The notes under the pieces: generated by a model
The model's database searches: none
Told to the model about the DNA's origin: nothing
What the model saw: the letters and a program-made list of their open reading frames with translations, nothing else
DNA from: Marinovum algicola
GTDB lineage: Bacteria > Pseudomonadota > Alphaproteobacteria > Rhodobacterales > Rhodobacteraceae
Assembly: GCF_900109145.1 (NCBI RefSeq)
Contig: NZ_FNYY01000009.1
Location: 124,001 to 188,000 of the forward strand
Reading direction: 5' to 3'
Length of the DNA: 64,000 nt
Part shown: one piece after another, positions 17,691-27,415 of the stretch
Layout of the letters: the number at the start of each line of letters is the position of its first letter
Position numbering within the stretch: position 1 is the first letter of the stretch
Translations under genes and position numbers: made by a program

Positions 17691-19013
17691 TTACTGGAGC
17701 AGTTCAGGCGCGGGAATGTCGTAACCGGCGTCCTGCATGACCTTGGTGATCTCTTCGGCGGCGGTGTTCAGCGCCTCCTTCAACGGCATCTCGCCGCCGA
17801 TCGCCTGGTTGAGCCGCAGTTCGGTGATCGCCAGAACCTGGGTCGCCTCGGGAAAGGTGAAGGTCAGCCGCGCATTGGGCAGCGCCTCGGCCATCGCCTT
17901 CATCCAGCGGTATTCCGGTTGATCGGCCATCTCGCTTTCCAGCACCGCCCGGCTGACCGGCATCGAACCGGCCTCGGCATAGGCGCGCTGCGCGGCGTCG
18001 GTCTGGAACCAGCTCAGGAAGGCCAGCGCCGCCTGCTTGTTGTCGTCCGAGATATTCTTGGGCACGCCGGCCAGCCAATGGCCCAGCGGCGTGGCCGAGG
18101 GGATCTCGGCGGTGCCCGGCGGCGGCGCATAGGCCACCTGGCCCACAACCATCGACTTGCTTTCGTCGTCGAACAGCCCCGGGGCCGGCACCGAATTGAT
18201 ATGCGCCGCGCGCCCCGTCGCCATGTTCTGGATCACATTGGTCTGGGTTTGGCCGGCGGTCGAGGGGTGGCCGACGTCATTGGCCAGCTTCAGATAGGTT
18301 TCCATCCCCGCCAGAGTGCCCTCCGAGTTGATCGAGACCTGGAAGCTGCCATCGTCCTGCTGATCGACGATACCGCCGCCATGCGACCAGATGTAGGGAA
18401 AGACGTCATAGGTCACGTCGAATGTGCCGCGCTGGCCACGCTGCGAAATACCGTACCGGCGGTCGGTTTGCAGGGTCTTGGCGTTCTCGTAGAGCTCATC
18501 CCAGGTCTTGGGCACGGAAAGGCCGGCCTCGTCATAGAGATCCTGCCGATAGTGCAGGATCAGCACGTTGGGATTGACCGGAACGCTCAGCAGATCGCCG
18601 CCGTCGCAGGTGATCGTCTTGGCCTCAGCGTTCCAGCAGGTGCTGTCGTCGAAGGTGTAGATGTCGTCGGAGAGCTCGAAAGAGGCGTCGATCTCTTGCA
18701 GCGGCGCGATGAAACCGCCGGTGTAGAACTCGACGAAAAAGCCGGCGTTCATGATCAGGATGTCAAACGGGCTCTCATCGGCGCGCACGGCGGTGCGCTG
18801 TTTCTCGAGGCTGCCGGCAAAGGGGTTCACGTCGAGCTCGACGGTATTGCCGGTCTCGTCCTCGTAGGCCTCGACCACGGCCTGAAAGCCGGGGAACCAG
18901 GGCGACTGGTTGATGACGATGGTGATCGGCGCCTCTTCGGCCGCCGCAAGCGAGGCGCTCAGCGCCAGGGCGCTGGCGGCAAGTGTCGCGGTCATTCTGC
19001 TTTGGTAAGTCAT
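17691..19013 (-). CDS. Extracellular solute-binding protein, family 1, module 2
   Basis: This 440-residue periplasmic binding protein uses the ATG at 19013, preceded by GGGAGG at good spacing; the frame is open to 19067 but without a ribosome site or signal-like sequence. The signal peptide is MTYQSRMTATLAASALALS... with likely cleavage at AAA-EE. The mature part has the family 1 pattern, including LYDEAGLSVPKTWDELYENA. There is no lipobox. It is the first gene of the module 2 operon. Sequence similarity to the module 1 binding protein is low apart from family motifs, so the ligands probably differ. Confidence 0.9.
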   Translation of the reverse strand: MTYQSRMTATLAASALALSASLAAAEEAPITIVINQSPWFPGFQAVVEAYEDETGNTVELDVNPFAGSLEKQRTAVRADESPFDILIMNAGFFVEFYTGGFIAPLQEIDASFELSDDIYTFDDSTCWNAEAKTITCDGGDLLSVPVNPNVLILHYRQDLYDEAGLSVPKTWDELYENAKTLQTDRRYGISQRGQRGTFDVTYDVFPYIWSHGGGIVDQQDDGSFQVSINSEGTLAGMETYLKLANDVGHPSTAGQTQTNVIQNMATGRAAHINSVPAPGLFDDESKSMVVGQVAYAPPPGTAEIPSATPLGHWLAGVPKNISDDNKQAALAFLSWFQTDAAQRAYAEAGSMPVSRAVLESEMADQPEYRWMKAMAEALPNARLTFTFPEATQVLAITELRLNQAIGGEMPLKEALNTAAEEITKVMQDAGYDIPAPELLQ

Positions 19014-19114
19014 AGATCCTCCCATGGGTCTGAAATGCCAGTGCCTCCCGCACCGATCCGAGGCCAACCTAACTCGCGGCGAGCCATTCCAGAAATGAAA
19101 AGAATTCCGGCCTC

Positions 19115-19131
19115 CATAGCCAATGGCTATG
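19115..19131. promoter_or_regulatory. Perfect palindrome with LysR-type T-N11-A core
   Basis: CATAGCCA and TGGCTATG flank a single A, and T19117 to A19129 gives the T-N11-A spacing of LysR boxes. It lies about 100 bases upstream of the module 2 binding-protein start and just after the LysR gene stop. It is the best candidate for that regulator's binding site. Confidence 0.6.
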
Positions 19132-19179
19132 CCACTTCCCCGAATGCTGTCCCCTGCACCGGCCGATTGGCGGTGCGGA

Positions 19180-20100
19180 TCAGTTGAAGGGGTCGGCGGT
19201 GCTTTCCTCGATCAGCCGGTCGGCCACCGCCCGCGCCGCCGGGGTCAGCAGGCCCGGTTTGCGATAGATCAGCCCGGCCTGGCGGTTGGTCACCAGATCG
19301 GGCACGTCGATCTCGATCAGCCGGCTGCCCTCGGGCGAGAGCAGCTGCGAGCGGGTGGTATAGATCAGCGTGTCGGTCTGCGCCGCATGGGTCAGCAGAA
19401 AGGTCAGCGAGGTCGAGACGACATTGGCCCGTGGCGGGGTGAGGCCGAGGCTGATCACCCGGCCGTCGAGCTTGCGCCGGGCCAGGGTATTGTCGGGCGG
19501 CAGCGCCCAGGCCAGCGCCAGCGCCTCGACCGGGGGCACGTTGGTGCGGCCCGCCAGCGGATGCTGCGGCCGGCCGACGCAGATCAGATCATCTGCCGTG
19601 AGCAGGTGGAATTCCAGGTTGGCGCTTTCGCTGTCGATCGGCCGTTCCGCAACGACGAAATCCAGCGTGCCGGTGGCCAGCCCGCGCAGCAGCGAGCTGT
19701 CGAAACCGGTCTGCACCTCGACCTGCACGTCGGGCCGCTGTTCGGTAATCCGGCTGATCGCCTCGGGCAGCTTGCGCCGTACCCAGGACGGCCCGGCGCC
19801 GATCCGCACATGCCCGCCCTGGCCTTCGCGCAACTGGGCGATTTCATCGGCGGCGTCGCGCACCTGGGCCATCACCACCCCGGCATGTTCCGCCAGCCGG
19901 ACCCCGATCGGCGTCAGCGTGATGCCATGGGCGTGGCGTTCCAGCAGCGGCGTGCCGACCTGATCCTCGAGCAGCTTCAGGGCTTTCGACAGCGTCGGCT
20001 GGGCGACGTTCAGCTCGGATGCGGCGCGGGTGATGTTGCCGGTCTGGGCGGTGCGAAAGAAATAGCCGAGAAGGCGCAGATCGAAATTGCGGGGGTGCAT
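19180..20100 (-). CDS. LysR-family transcriptional regulator, module 2
   Basis: This 306-residue regulator has an N-terminal helix-turn-helix (about 5-65; ...NITRAASELNVAQPTLSKAL), a linker helix and a two-lobed effector domain from about 95. It lies 166 bases upstream of the module 2 binding-protein gene on the same strand, with a LysR-type palindrome in the gap. It therefore probably activates the ABC-sulfatase operon. It is 100 bases downstream of the TRAP large-permease gene, so read-through from the hut operon is possible. Confidence 0.88.
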   Translation of the reverse strand: MHPRNFDLRLLGYFFRTAQTGNITRAASELNVAQPTLSKALKLLEDQVGTPLLERHAHGITLTPIGVRLAEHAGVVMAQVRDAADEIAQLREGQGGHVRIGAGPSWVRRKLPEAISRITEQRPDVQVEVQTGFDSSLLRGLATGTLDFVVAERPIDSESANLEFHLLTADDLICVGRPQHPLAGRTNVPPVEALALAWALPPDNTLARRKLDGRVISLGLTPPRANVVSTSLTFLLTHAAQTDTLIYTTRSQLLSPEGSRLIEIDVPDLVTNRQAGLIYRKPGLLTPAARAVADRLIEESTADPFN

Positions 20101-20200
20101 GTTTCCCTCTCCCTTGCGCGCATGGCCGACGCCGGGACCATAAGCCGCCCGAGGGCCGGGCGCAAAGGGGCATTGCCGCCTTCTCGTGCGCCACCTGCGG

Positions 20201-21751
20201 CTAGAACATCACCCGCGGCAGCCAGGTGGCCAGCGCCGGGAAGAACCAGACGACAGCCACGCCGATGGCCTGCAAGACGATGAACGGCAGGACCCCGCGA
20301 TAGATATGGCCCGTGGTGACCTCGGGCGGGGCCGCCCCCCGCAGATAGAACAGCGAAAATCCGAAGGGCGGCGTCAGGAACGAGGTTTGCAGGTTAATGG
20401 CCAGGACGATGCCAAGCCAGATCGGATCATGGCCGAGCAGGATCAGCGTCGGCACCACCAGCGGCAGCACGATGACCGAGATTTCGACGAAATCGAGGAA
20501 GAACCCCATGAAGAAGACGATCACCATGGTCACCAGCAGCGCCCCGGTTGCGCCGCCCGGCAGGTTCTCCAGCCAATGCGCGACCCGCTCTTCGCCGCCA
20601 AGCCCGATGAACACCAGCGAGAACATGCCGGCGGCGAGGATGGTGGCAAAGATCATCGCCGTCATGGTCATGGTCGAGGCCACCGCCCCATGCACCACCC
20701 GGTCGCGCAGCAGGTTGTTCAGGGCGGCCAGGATGCCGGTCACCCCGACCAGGGTCAGAACGATGTACAGCCCGCCGGCCAAGTAGGCGCCTGTCCCCAG
20801 ATCGCCGCGCTGCAACCGCACCGGAAACAGCCCCGCCGCGATCGCCAGAACGATCAGCGCCGCCGCCGCGACGGCGATCACCCCCCGGTGCCGCCCGCGC
20901 CGCGCCCCCGCCAGCAGGAGCGCACCCACCGCGCCCACCGCCGCCGCTTCGGTCGGAGTGGCCAGCCCGCCGAGGATCGAGCCCAGCACCGCAAAGATCA
21001 GCAGCACCGGCGGCACGATGGCGCCCAGCACCTCGGGGCGTGACGGCCGCGGAAGATCCGCCGGTGCCGGCGGCATGTCGTCGGGGCGCAGCACGCCGCG
21101 GGCCAGCACATAGATCAGATAGAGTGAGACGAGCACGAGGCCGGGGACCAGCGCGGCGGCAAAGAACTGGCCGACCGACAGCGCCTCGACCGCGAATTTG
21201 CCCTGTTCGTATTGCGCCTGCTGATAGGCGTTCGACATCACGTCGGCGAGGATGATCAAAAGCGTCGAGGGCGGGATGATCTGGCCCAGGGTGCCGGCGG
21301 TGCAGACGATGCCCGAGGCGACACGCGGGTCATAACCCGAGCGCAGCATGGTGGGCAGCGCAATCATTCCCATGGCCACAACCGTCGCCCCGACGATTCC
21401 GGTCGAAGCGGCGAGCAGCGCGCCCACTAGCACCACCGAGATGCCAAGCCCGCCGCGCAACTGGCCGAAGGCGCGCCCCATGGTATCCAGCAGCTCTTCG
21501 GCAATGCGGCTTTTTTCCAAGAGCGCGCCCATCAGGACAAACAGCGGAATGGCGATCAGCACCTGGTTCGAGATCAGCCCAAACACCCGTTGCCCGAAAG
21601 CGCCCAGAAGCGAGATGTCCATCGCGCCCAGAGCCCAGCCCAGATAGGCAAAGAGCACCGCGACACCGGCAATCGAAAAGGCCACCGGAAAGCCCGACAG
21701 GATCGCCACCACGAGAGCCGCGAACATCAGAAGATCGAGAGTGTCGCTCAT
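20201..21751 (-). CDS. TRAP transporter large permease (DctM family), hut-linked
   Basis: This 516-residue, strongly hydrophobic inner-membrane protein has a dozen or more spans; it is the sodium-coupled transport subunit of a TRAP importer. It is about 80 residues longer than classical DctM, with extra hydrophobic segments around 260-340, as in TakM-type subunits. Its ATG overlaps the small-permease stop by four bases. It is the final gene of the run hutI-hutH-hutG-hutU-TRAP. No terminator is obvious before the LysR gene. Confidence 0.92.
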   Translation of the reverse strand: MSDTLDLLMFAALVVAILSGFPVAFSIAGVAVLFAYLGWALGAMDISLLGAFGQRVFGLISNQVLIAIPLFVLMGALLEKSRIAEELLDTMGRAFGQLRGGLGISVVLVGALLAASTGIVGATVVAMGMIALPTMLRSGYDPRVASGIVCTAGTLGQIIPPSTLLIILADVMSNAYQQAQYEQGKFAVEALSVGQFFAAALVPGLVLVSLYLIYVLARGVLRPDDMPPAPADLPRPSRPEVLGAIVPPVLLIFAVLGSILGGLATPTEAAAVGAVGALLLAGARRGRHRGVIAVAAAALIVLAIAAGLFPVRLQRGDLGTGAYLAGGLYIVLTLVGVTGILAALNNLLRDRVVHGAVASTMTMTAMIFATILAAGMFSLVFIGLGGEERVAHWLENLPGGATGALLVTMVIVFFMGFFLDFVEISVIVLPLVVPTLILLGHDPIWLGIVLAINLQTSFLTPPFGFSLFYLRGAAPPEVTTGHIYRGVLPFIVLQAIGVAVVWFFPALATWLPRVMF

Positions 21752-22245
21752 GCCGCGTCCTCATTGGCAAATAGCCGCGCGAGGATCGCCAGCGATTGCA
21801 GCGCCACCAGCGCGCAGAACAGCGGGATCAGCGATTTCAGCAGGAACACCGCCTCGATCCCGCCAACCGAGATCGGGCCCTCGAGAATGCGCCAGGAGTT
21901 GCGCACCGACGGCCAGGACCACCAGGCCAGCGCCGCCATCGATGGCAGCAGGAAAAGAAGATGCCCGGCAATGTCGATGCGGCGCCGGGCAGCCGGCGTG
22001 ACCTTGGCATAGAAGATGTCGACCCGGACGTGCTTGTCCACCAAGAGCGTGTATCCGGCCGCCAGCATGAACAGCATGGCATGCAGGTAGAGCACGCTTT
22101 CCTGCACCCAGATCGAGTTCACGCCAAAGACATAGCGCCCGATCACGATGCCGAACTGGATCAACACCATGGCCAGGGCAAACCAGCGCAGCACCCGGGC
22201 GACACCCCGGTTCAGCCCATCGATCAAGCCTGCAAGTCTCAGCAT
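21748..22245 (-). CDS. TRAP transporter small permease (DctQ family), hut-linked
   Basis: This 165-residue membrane protein has four predicted spans, with the DctQ-type stretch YVFGVNSIWVQESVLYLHAM in the middle and LLVDKHVRVDIFY after it. It lies between the binding protein (63-base gap) and the large permease (four-base overlap), the standard P-Q-M order. Confidence 0.92.
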   Translation of the reverse strand: MLRLAGLIDGLNRGVARVLRWFALAMVLIQFGIVIGRYVFGVNSIWVQESVLYLHAMLFMLAAGYTLLVDKHVRVDIFYAKVTPAARRRIDIAGHLLFLLPSMAALAWWSWPSVRNSWRILEGPISVGGIEAVFLLKSLIPLFCALVALQSLAILARLFANEDAA

Positions 22246-22308
22246 CCGCCACCTCTTCCCGTCGCGACAGGGCCGCGCGCGAGGGACATGCCCCCGCGCG
22301 CCGCCGGA

Positions 22309-23394
22309 TCAGTAACCCATCACCTGGGCGCGGGCGTTCATCTGACCGTTGTCGGCATAGCTCATGTAACCGCCGACGCTGTCGCGATAGGCAACAAAGC
22401 TCTCGGTGATGCGGCGCACCAGCTCGTCATCGTCCTCGCGCAACTCGTCGATCACCTCCTTCGCCGCCGCGCCCATGGCGTCGATCACGTCCTGCGGGAA
22501 CATGCGGACCTGCACGCCATCCTCTTCGACCAGCTTCTTCAGCGAAGCCGCGTGCTTGGTGGTGTATTCGGTCCAGACCGGGTTGTAGAGGCTTTCGCAG
22601 GCCAGCGAGACCGCCTGTTTCAGATCCTCGGGCAGATTGCCGAAAACCTCGGCATTGACGCCGCATTCCTCGGCCGAAGAGGGTTCGCCGACGCCGGGCC
22701 AGTAGTAGTTCTTGGCCACCTGCTGGTAACCCAGCGCGCTGTCGGTCCAGGGGCCGATGAACTCGCCGGCATCGAGCGCCCCGGTCTGCAACGCCTGGAA
22801 CATCGCCGGGCCGGACATGGCCTGTGCTGCCATGCCGATCTTTGCCGCCATTTCCGAGGCCAGGCCGGTGGTGCGGAACTTCATGCCCTTGAGGTCCTCG
22901 ACCGAGGTGATCTCATCGCGGAACCAGCCGCCCCATTGCGGGCCGGAATTGCCGCAGAGGAAGGGCTTGATGCCGAAGCGGCCATACATCTCGTCATAAA
23001 GCGCCTGGCCGCCGCCGTGGTAGAGCCAGCCGAATTGTTCGTCGGCGCGCAGGCCGAAGGGTTGCGAGCCAAAGAGCAGGATGCCCTTGGATTTCGACCC
23101 CCAGTAGGCCGGCACCGCGTGGTAAAGCTCGGCGGTGCCTTCGCTGACCGCGTCGAAAACGCCGGGCCCCGGCACGATCTCGCCCGAAGCGTAAAGCTTG
23201 ACCTCGATCCGCCCGCCCGAAAGCGTGGTGATCCGGTCGGCCAGCATCTGCGCCGCCACCCCGGGCCCGGGCAGGTTCTTGGGCCAGGCGGTAACCATCT
23301 TCCATTGCTGCACATCCTGCGCAATCGCCGGTGTCGCCAGCGGCGCGGCGGCCGCGCCAAGCGCGCCGGTGGTGAGAAATTTGCGTCTGTCCAT
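22309..23394 (-). CDS. TRAP transporter solute-binding protein (DctP/TakP family), Tat-exported
   Basis: This 361-residue periplasmic protein begins MDRRKFLTTGALGAAAAP, a twin-arginine signal with RRKFL, ending near AIAQ. The mature part has the DctP fold pattern, including the VEDLKGMKFRTTGLASEMAAK block whose arginine normally clamps a ligand carboxylate. It starts only 24 bases after the hutU stop and is preceded by a GGAG site, so it is in the hut operon. Urocanate or histidine is the inferred ligand. TakP relatives bind keto acids, so another carboxylate remains possible. Confidence 0.88.
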   Translation of the reverse strand: MDRRKFLTTGALGAAAAPLATPAIAQDVQQWKMVTAWPKNLPGPGVAAQMLADRITTLSGGRIEVKLYASGEIVPGPGVFDAVSEGTAELYHAVPAYWGSKSKGILLFGSQPFGLRADEQFGWLYHGGGQALYDEMYGRFGIKPFLCGNSGPQWGGWFRDEITSVEDLKGMKFRTTGLASEMAAKIGMAAQAMSGPAMFQALQTGALDAGEFIGPWTDSALGYQQVAKNYYWPGVGEPSSAEECGVNAEVFGNLPEDLKQAVSLACESLYNPVWTEYTTKHAASLKKLVEEDGVQVRMFPQDVIDAMGAAAKEVIDELREDDDELVRRITESFVAYRDSVGGYMSYADNGQMNARAQVMGY

Positions 23395-23418
23395 TTTTTG
23401 TCTCCCTGTTGGATTGGA

Positions 23419-25089
23419 TCAGTTCTTGAGAATGCCGGGCAAGTTCAGCCCGTGGTCGCGGGCACAATCGATGGCGATGTCATAACCGGCATCGGCGTGC
23501 CGCATCACGCCGGTCGCCGGGTCGTTCCACAGCACGTTGGCGATGCGGCGGTCGGCGTCCTCGGTGCCGTCGCAGCAGATCACCATGCCGGAGTGCTGCG
23601 AAAACCCCATGCCGACGCCGCCGCCATGGTGCAGCGAGACCCAGGTCGCGCCGGAGGCGGTGTTGAGCAGCGCGTTCAGCAGCGGCCAGTCGCTAACCGC
23701 ATCCGAGCCGTCCTTCATCGCCTCGGTCTCGCGGTTGGGCGAGGCCACCGATCCGCTGTCGAGATGGTCGCGGCCGATCACCACCGGCGCCTTCAACTCA
23801 CCGTTGCGCACCATTTCGTTGAAGGCCAGCCCCAGCTTGTGACGCACGCCGAGCCCGACCCAGCAGATCCGCGCCGGCAGCCCCTGAAAGCTGATCCGCT
23901 CGCGCGCCATGTCGAGCCAGTTGTGCAGATGCGGGTCATCGACCAGCTCTTTCACCTTGGCATCGGTCTTGTAGATATCTTCCGGATCGCCCGAGAGCGC
24001 GGCCCAGCGGAACGGCCCGATGCCACGACAGAACAGCGGCCGGATATAGGCCGGAACGAAGCCGGGGAAGGCAAAGGCGGTTTCAAGCCCCTCTTCCAGC
24101 GCCACCTGGCGGATGTTGTTGCCGTAGTCCAGCGTCGGCACGCCGGCGTTCCAGAAATCGACCATCGCGGCGACATGCACCTTCATCGAGGCGCGGGCGG
24201 CCTTTTCCACCGCCTTGGGATCGCTTTCCTGGGCCTCGCGCCACTCTGCCACGCTCCAGCCCTGCGGCAGATAGCCGTGGATCGGATCATGCGCCGAGGT
24301 TTGATCGGTGACCATATCGGGGCGCAGGCCGCGCTTGACCAGCTCGGGATAGACATCCGCCGCATTGCCGATCAGTGCCACCGATTTCGCCTCGCCCGCC
24401 TTGGTCCAGCGGTCGATCATCGCCAGCGCCTCATCGAGCGAATGGGTCTTTTCGTCGACATAGCGCGTGCGCAGGCGGAAATCGGCGCGGCTCTCGTCGC
24501 ATTCCACCGCCAGACAGCAGGCGCCGGCCATCACCGCCGCCAGGGGCTGCGCGCCGCCCATGCCGCCAAGACCGGCGGTCAGGATCCAGCGGCCGGTGAG
24601 ATCGCCATCGAAGTGCTGGCGGCCGGCCTCGACAAAGGTCTCGTAGGTGCCCTGCACGATGCCCTGCGACCCGATGTAGATCCAGGACCCGGCGGTCATC
24701 TGGCCGTACATGGCGAGGCCCTTCTTGTCCAATTCATTGAAATGATCCCAGTTGGCCCAATGCGGTACCAGGTTGGAATTGGCGATCAGCACCCGCGGCG
24801 CATCCTTGTGGGTGCGGAAGACGCCCACCGGCTTGCCGGATTGCACCAGCAGGGTCTGGTCCTCTTCCAACGCCTTCAGGCTGGCGACGATCAGGTCGAA
24901 ATCCTCCCAGGTGCGCGCGGCCCGGCCGATACCGCCATAGACCACCAGCTCATGCGGGTTCTCGGCCACATCCGGGTGCAGGTTGTTCATCAGCATCCGC
25001 ATCGGCGCCTCGGTCAGCCAGCTCTTGGCGCTGATCTCGGGGCCGGTGTCGGGAAAGACGTCGCGGATGTTGTGGCGGGGGTTGGTCAT
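23419..25089 (-). CDS. hutU: Urocanate hydratase
   Basis: This 556-residue cytoplasmic enzyme converts urocanate to 4-imidazolone-5-propionate with tightly bound NAD. The NAD site is visible as [16 protein letters not shown] at about 168, and [12 protein letters not shown] at about 143 and [19 protein letters not shown] at about 444 are family hallmarks. The length matches the family exactly. The ATG overlaps the hutG stop by four bases. It is second in the histidine pathway after hutH and is followed directly by the TRAP binding protein. Confidence 0.97.
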   Translation of the reverse strand: MTNPRHNIRDVFPDTGPEISAKSWLTEAPMRMLMNNLHPDVAENPHELVVYGGIGRAARTWEDFDLIVASLKALEEDQTLLVQSGKPVGVFRTHKDAPRVLIANSNLVPHWANWDHFNELDKKGLAMYGQMTAGSWIYIGSQGIVQGTYETFVEAGRQHFDGDLTGRWILTAGLGGMGGAQPLAAVMAGACCLAVECDESRADFRLRTRYVDEKTHSLDEALAMIDRWTKAGEAKSVALIGNAADVYPELVKRGLRPDMVTDQTSAHDPIHGYLPQGWSVAEWREAQESDPKAVEKAARASMKVHVAAMVDFWNAGVPTLDYGNNIRQVALEEGLETAFAFPGFVPAYIRPLFCRGIGPFRWAALSGDPEDIYKTDAKVKELVDDPHLHNWLDMARERISFQGLPARICWVGLGVRHKLGLAFNEMVRNGELKAPVVIGRDHLDSGSVASPNRETEAMKDGSDAVSDWPLLNALLNTASGATWVSLHHGGGVGMGFSQHSGMVICCDGTEDADRRIANVLWNDPATGVMRHADAGYDIAIDCARDHGLNLPGILKN

Positions 25090-25886
25090 GCGGAGCCTCC
25101 AAGCTGCGGGGCCATGTCGGCCAGTCTTTGCAGGATACGGGTAAGAGGGGCGCGCAGGCGCGCGGCCTTGGCGCTGTCATAGCTCCAGGGCGCGTGCTCT
25201 GCGGTCAGATAGGTGGATTGCGCCAGTTCCATCTGGATGGCGTGAATTCCAGTCTCGGGCCGGCCATAGTGGCGGGTCGTCCAGCCCCCCTTGAACCGGC
25301 CGTTCACCACCGTGGAATAGCCTTCGGACGCGGCGCAGATCTCCTGCACGGCGGTCTCGATGTCGGGCGCGCAGGTGGTTCCATTGTTGGTGCCGATGTT
25401 GAAATCCGGCAGGGTGCCGTCGAACAGGAACGGGATCTGCGAGCGGATCGAATGGCAATCGTAGAGGATCGCAATGCCGTGCCGGGCGCGCACCCGCTCC
25501 AGCTCGGCCATCAGCGCCGCGTGATAAGGCGCGTGAAAGGCGGCGCGGCGGGCTTCGATCTCGCCGGCATCGGGCGGGCTGTCCCAGATTTCCTTGCCGT
25601 CGAAATCGGTGAGCGGCACGAGGCCGGTGGTGTTCTGGCCGGGATAGAGGCTCTGGCCCGAAGGGTCGCGGTTGGCGTCGATGACATAGCGATGAAAACT
25701 CGCGCGCACAGTGGTCACCCCGGGCAGCAGCCCTGCGTAGAGGTCGTGAATGTGCCAGTCGGTGTCTTCCAGGCCCCGGCCCCGATCGTTCAGCCGGGTG
25801 CGGATATCGCCAGGCAGCCAGGTGCCGGTGTGCGGCAGGCCAAGCACCACCGGGCCCTCGCCGCGGGAAATCTCGACCGGGGTCAT
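25086..25886 (-). CDS. hutG: N-formylglutamate deformylase
   Basis: This 266-residue metallohydrolase of the N-formylglutamate amidohydrolase family yields glutamate and formate, the last step of the five-step hut route. The visible signature is [11 protein letters not shown] near the N-terminus, [22 protein letters not shown] with a probable metal ligand histidine, and [11 protein letters not shown]. It overlaps both neighbours by four bases (hutH and hutU). Together with hutF across the divergent promoter it completes the formimidoylglutamate to formylglutamate to glutamate branch. Confidence 0.95.
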   Translation of the reverse strand: MTPVEISRGEGPVVLGLPHTGTWLPGDIRTRLNDRGRGLEDTDWHIHDLYAGLLPGVTTVRASFHRYVIDANRDPSGQSLYPGQNTTGLVPLTDFDGKEIWDSPPDAGEIEARRAAFHAPYHAALMAELERVRARHGIAILYDCHSIRSQIPFLFDGTLPDFNIGTNNGTTCAPDIETAVQEICAASEGYSTVVNGRFKGGWTTRHYGRPETGIHAIQMELAQSTYLTAEHAPWSYDSAKAARLRAPLTRILQRLADMAPQLGGSA

Positions 25887-27415
25887 GGCGCAAGCTCCGG
25901 CATCCTGATCTCTGCGGCGCGGCCGAGCGCCGCGCCCCGAACCAGTTCGGCCGCCCGTTCCAGATCGGGCGCCATGTAGCGATCTTCTGTCAGGCCCGGC
26001 ACGCTCTCGCGCAGACAGGCCAGCACCTGCCGCAGCGGCGCGCTGGTGGAGAGCGGCGCGCGAAACTCGATGCCCTGGGCGGCACAGAGCAACTCGACGC
26101 CGAGGATGCGGTCGAGATTGGCCACCATCCGCCCCAGCCGCACCGCGCCATGGGCCGCCATGCTGACGTGATCCTCCTGATTGGCCGAGGTCGGGGTGGA
26201 ATCGGTGACACAGGGGTTGGCGAGATGCTTGTTCTCGCTCATCAGCGCCGCCGTCGTCACCTCGGCGATCATCAGGCCCGAATTCAGCCCCGGGTCCGGG
26301 GTCAGGAAGGGCGGCAGGTCAAAGCTCAGCGTCGGGTCGACAATCAGCGCGATGCGGCGCTGCGCGATGGCGCCGATCTCGGCCAGGGCCAGCGCGATCA
26401 TGTCGGCGGCAAAGCCTACCGGCTCGGCGTGGAAATTGCCGCCCGAGACAATCAGGTCGGCCCCCACCAGCACCAGCGGGTTGTCGGTGGCGGCATTGGC
26501 CTCGGTCTCCAGCGTGCGGCCGGCCATCCGCAGCAGGTCCATCGCCGCGCCGGTCACCTGCGGCTGGCAGCGGATGCAATAGGGATCCTGCACCCGGGTA
26601 TCGCCCTCGCGGTGGCTTTCGCGAATTTCCGAGCCGTCGAGCAGCGCGCGCATGCAGGCCGCCGCCTCGATCTGGCCGGCATGGCCGCGCAGGGCGTGGA
26701 TCTCGGGTTGCAAGGGCGCGGTCGACCCCATGATCGCATCGGTGGACATCGCCGAAGTGACAAGCGCCGCCTGCATCGCGCGCCAGCCGTCGAACAGCCC
26801 GGCCAATGCGAAAGCGGTCGAGAACTGCGTGCCGTTGATCAGCGCCAGCCCCTCCTTGGCGCCAAGCGCCACCGGTTCCAGCCCGGCCCGCCGCAGTGCC
26901 TCGGCGCCGGGCAGCGTTTCGCCTTCAAAGACCGCCTCGGCCTCGCCCATCATGACGGCGGCCATATGCGCCAGCGGCGCCAAATCGCCGGAGGCGCCGA
27001 CCGAGCCCTGAACCGGGATCACCGGCGTCACGTCACGGGCCAGCATCGCTTCGAGGAGCGCGATCAATTCCATCCGCACGCCCGAGGCGCCCCGCCCCAG
27101 AGACAGCAACTTCAGCGCCATCATCAGCCGGGCATGGCGGCGCGGGATCGGATCGCCCACGCCGCAGCAATGCGACAGAATCAGGTTGCGTTGCAGCGTC
27201 GCGGTATCTTCGGGTGCGATCTTGACGCTGGCCAGCTTGCCGAAACCCGTGTTCACGCCATAGACCGCCGCGTCGCCGCTGGCGGCGGCATCGATCCGCG
27301 CGGCGGCCTCTTCGATGCCGGCGTGGCAGGCGGGATCGAGCCGCGCCGGGCTCTGGTCGTGATAGATGCGGGCCAGCGCGGCAAGCGTGGTGGTGCCGGG
27401 GGTGAGAGTGATCAT
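25883..27415 (-). CDS. hutH: Histidine ammonia-lyase
   Basis: This 510-residue enzyme deaminates histidine to urocanate. The self-forming MIO cofactor triad Ala-Ser-Gly is at 141-143 in [12 protein letters not shown]. The start is the ATG at 27415 ([11 protein letters not shown]), preceded by GGAGG and overlapping the hutI stop by four bases; the frame runs open to 27619 but that part is antisense-like hutI sequence. Length is right for the family. It is the pathway's entry enzyme. Confidence 0.97.
   Translation of the reverse strand: MITLTPGTTTLAALARIYHDQSPARLDPACHAGIEEAAARIDAAASGDAAVYGVNTGFGKLASVKIAPEDTATLQRNLILSHCCGVGDPIPRRHARLMMALKLLSLGRGASGVRMELIALLEAMLARDVTPVIPVQGSVGASGDLAPLAHMAAVMMGEAEAVFEGETLPGAEALRRAGLEPVALGAKEGLALINGTQFSTAFALAGLFDGWRAMQAALVTSAMSTDAIMGSTAPLQPEIHALRGHAGQIEAAACMRALLDGSEIRESHREGDTRVQDPYCIRCQPQVTGAAMDLLRMAGRTLETEANAATDNPLVLVGADLIVSGGNFHAEPVGFAADMIALALAEIGAIAQRRIALIVDPTLSFDLPPFLTPDPGLNSGLMIAEVTTAALMSENKHLANPCVTDSTPTSANQEDHVSMAAHGAVRLGRMVANLDRILGVELLCAAQGIEFRAPLSTSAPLRQVLACLRESVPGLTEDRYMAPDLERAAELVRGAALGRAAEIRMPELAP

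Noticed and set aside
21796-25182. A 1128-codon open frame on the plus strand opposite the TRAP and hut genes
   Set aside because: It is exactly antisense to dctQ-, dctP-type, hutU and hutG genes with clear family motifs. Its product is rich in His, Arg and Gly in the pattern of GC-biased shadow frames, with no recognisable domain.
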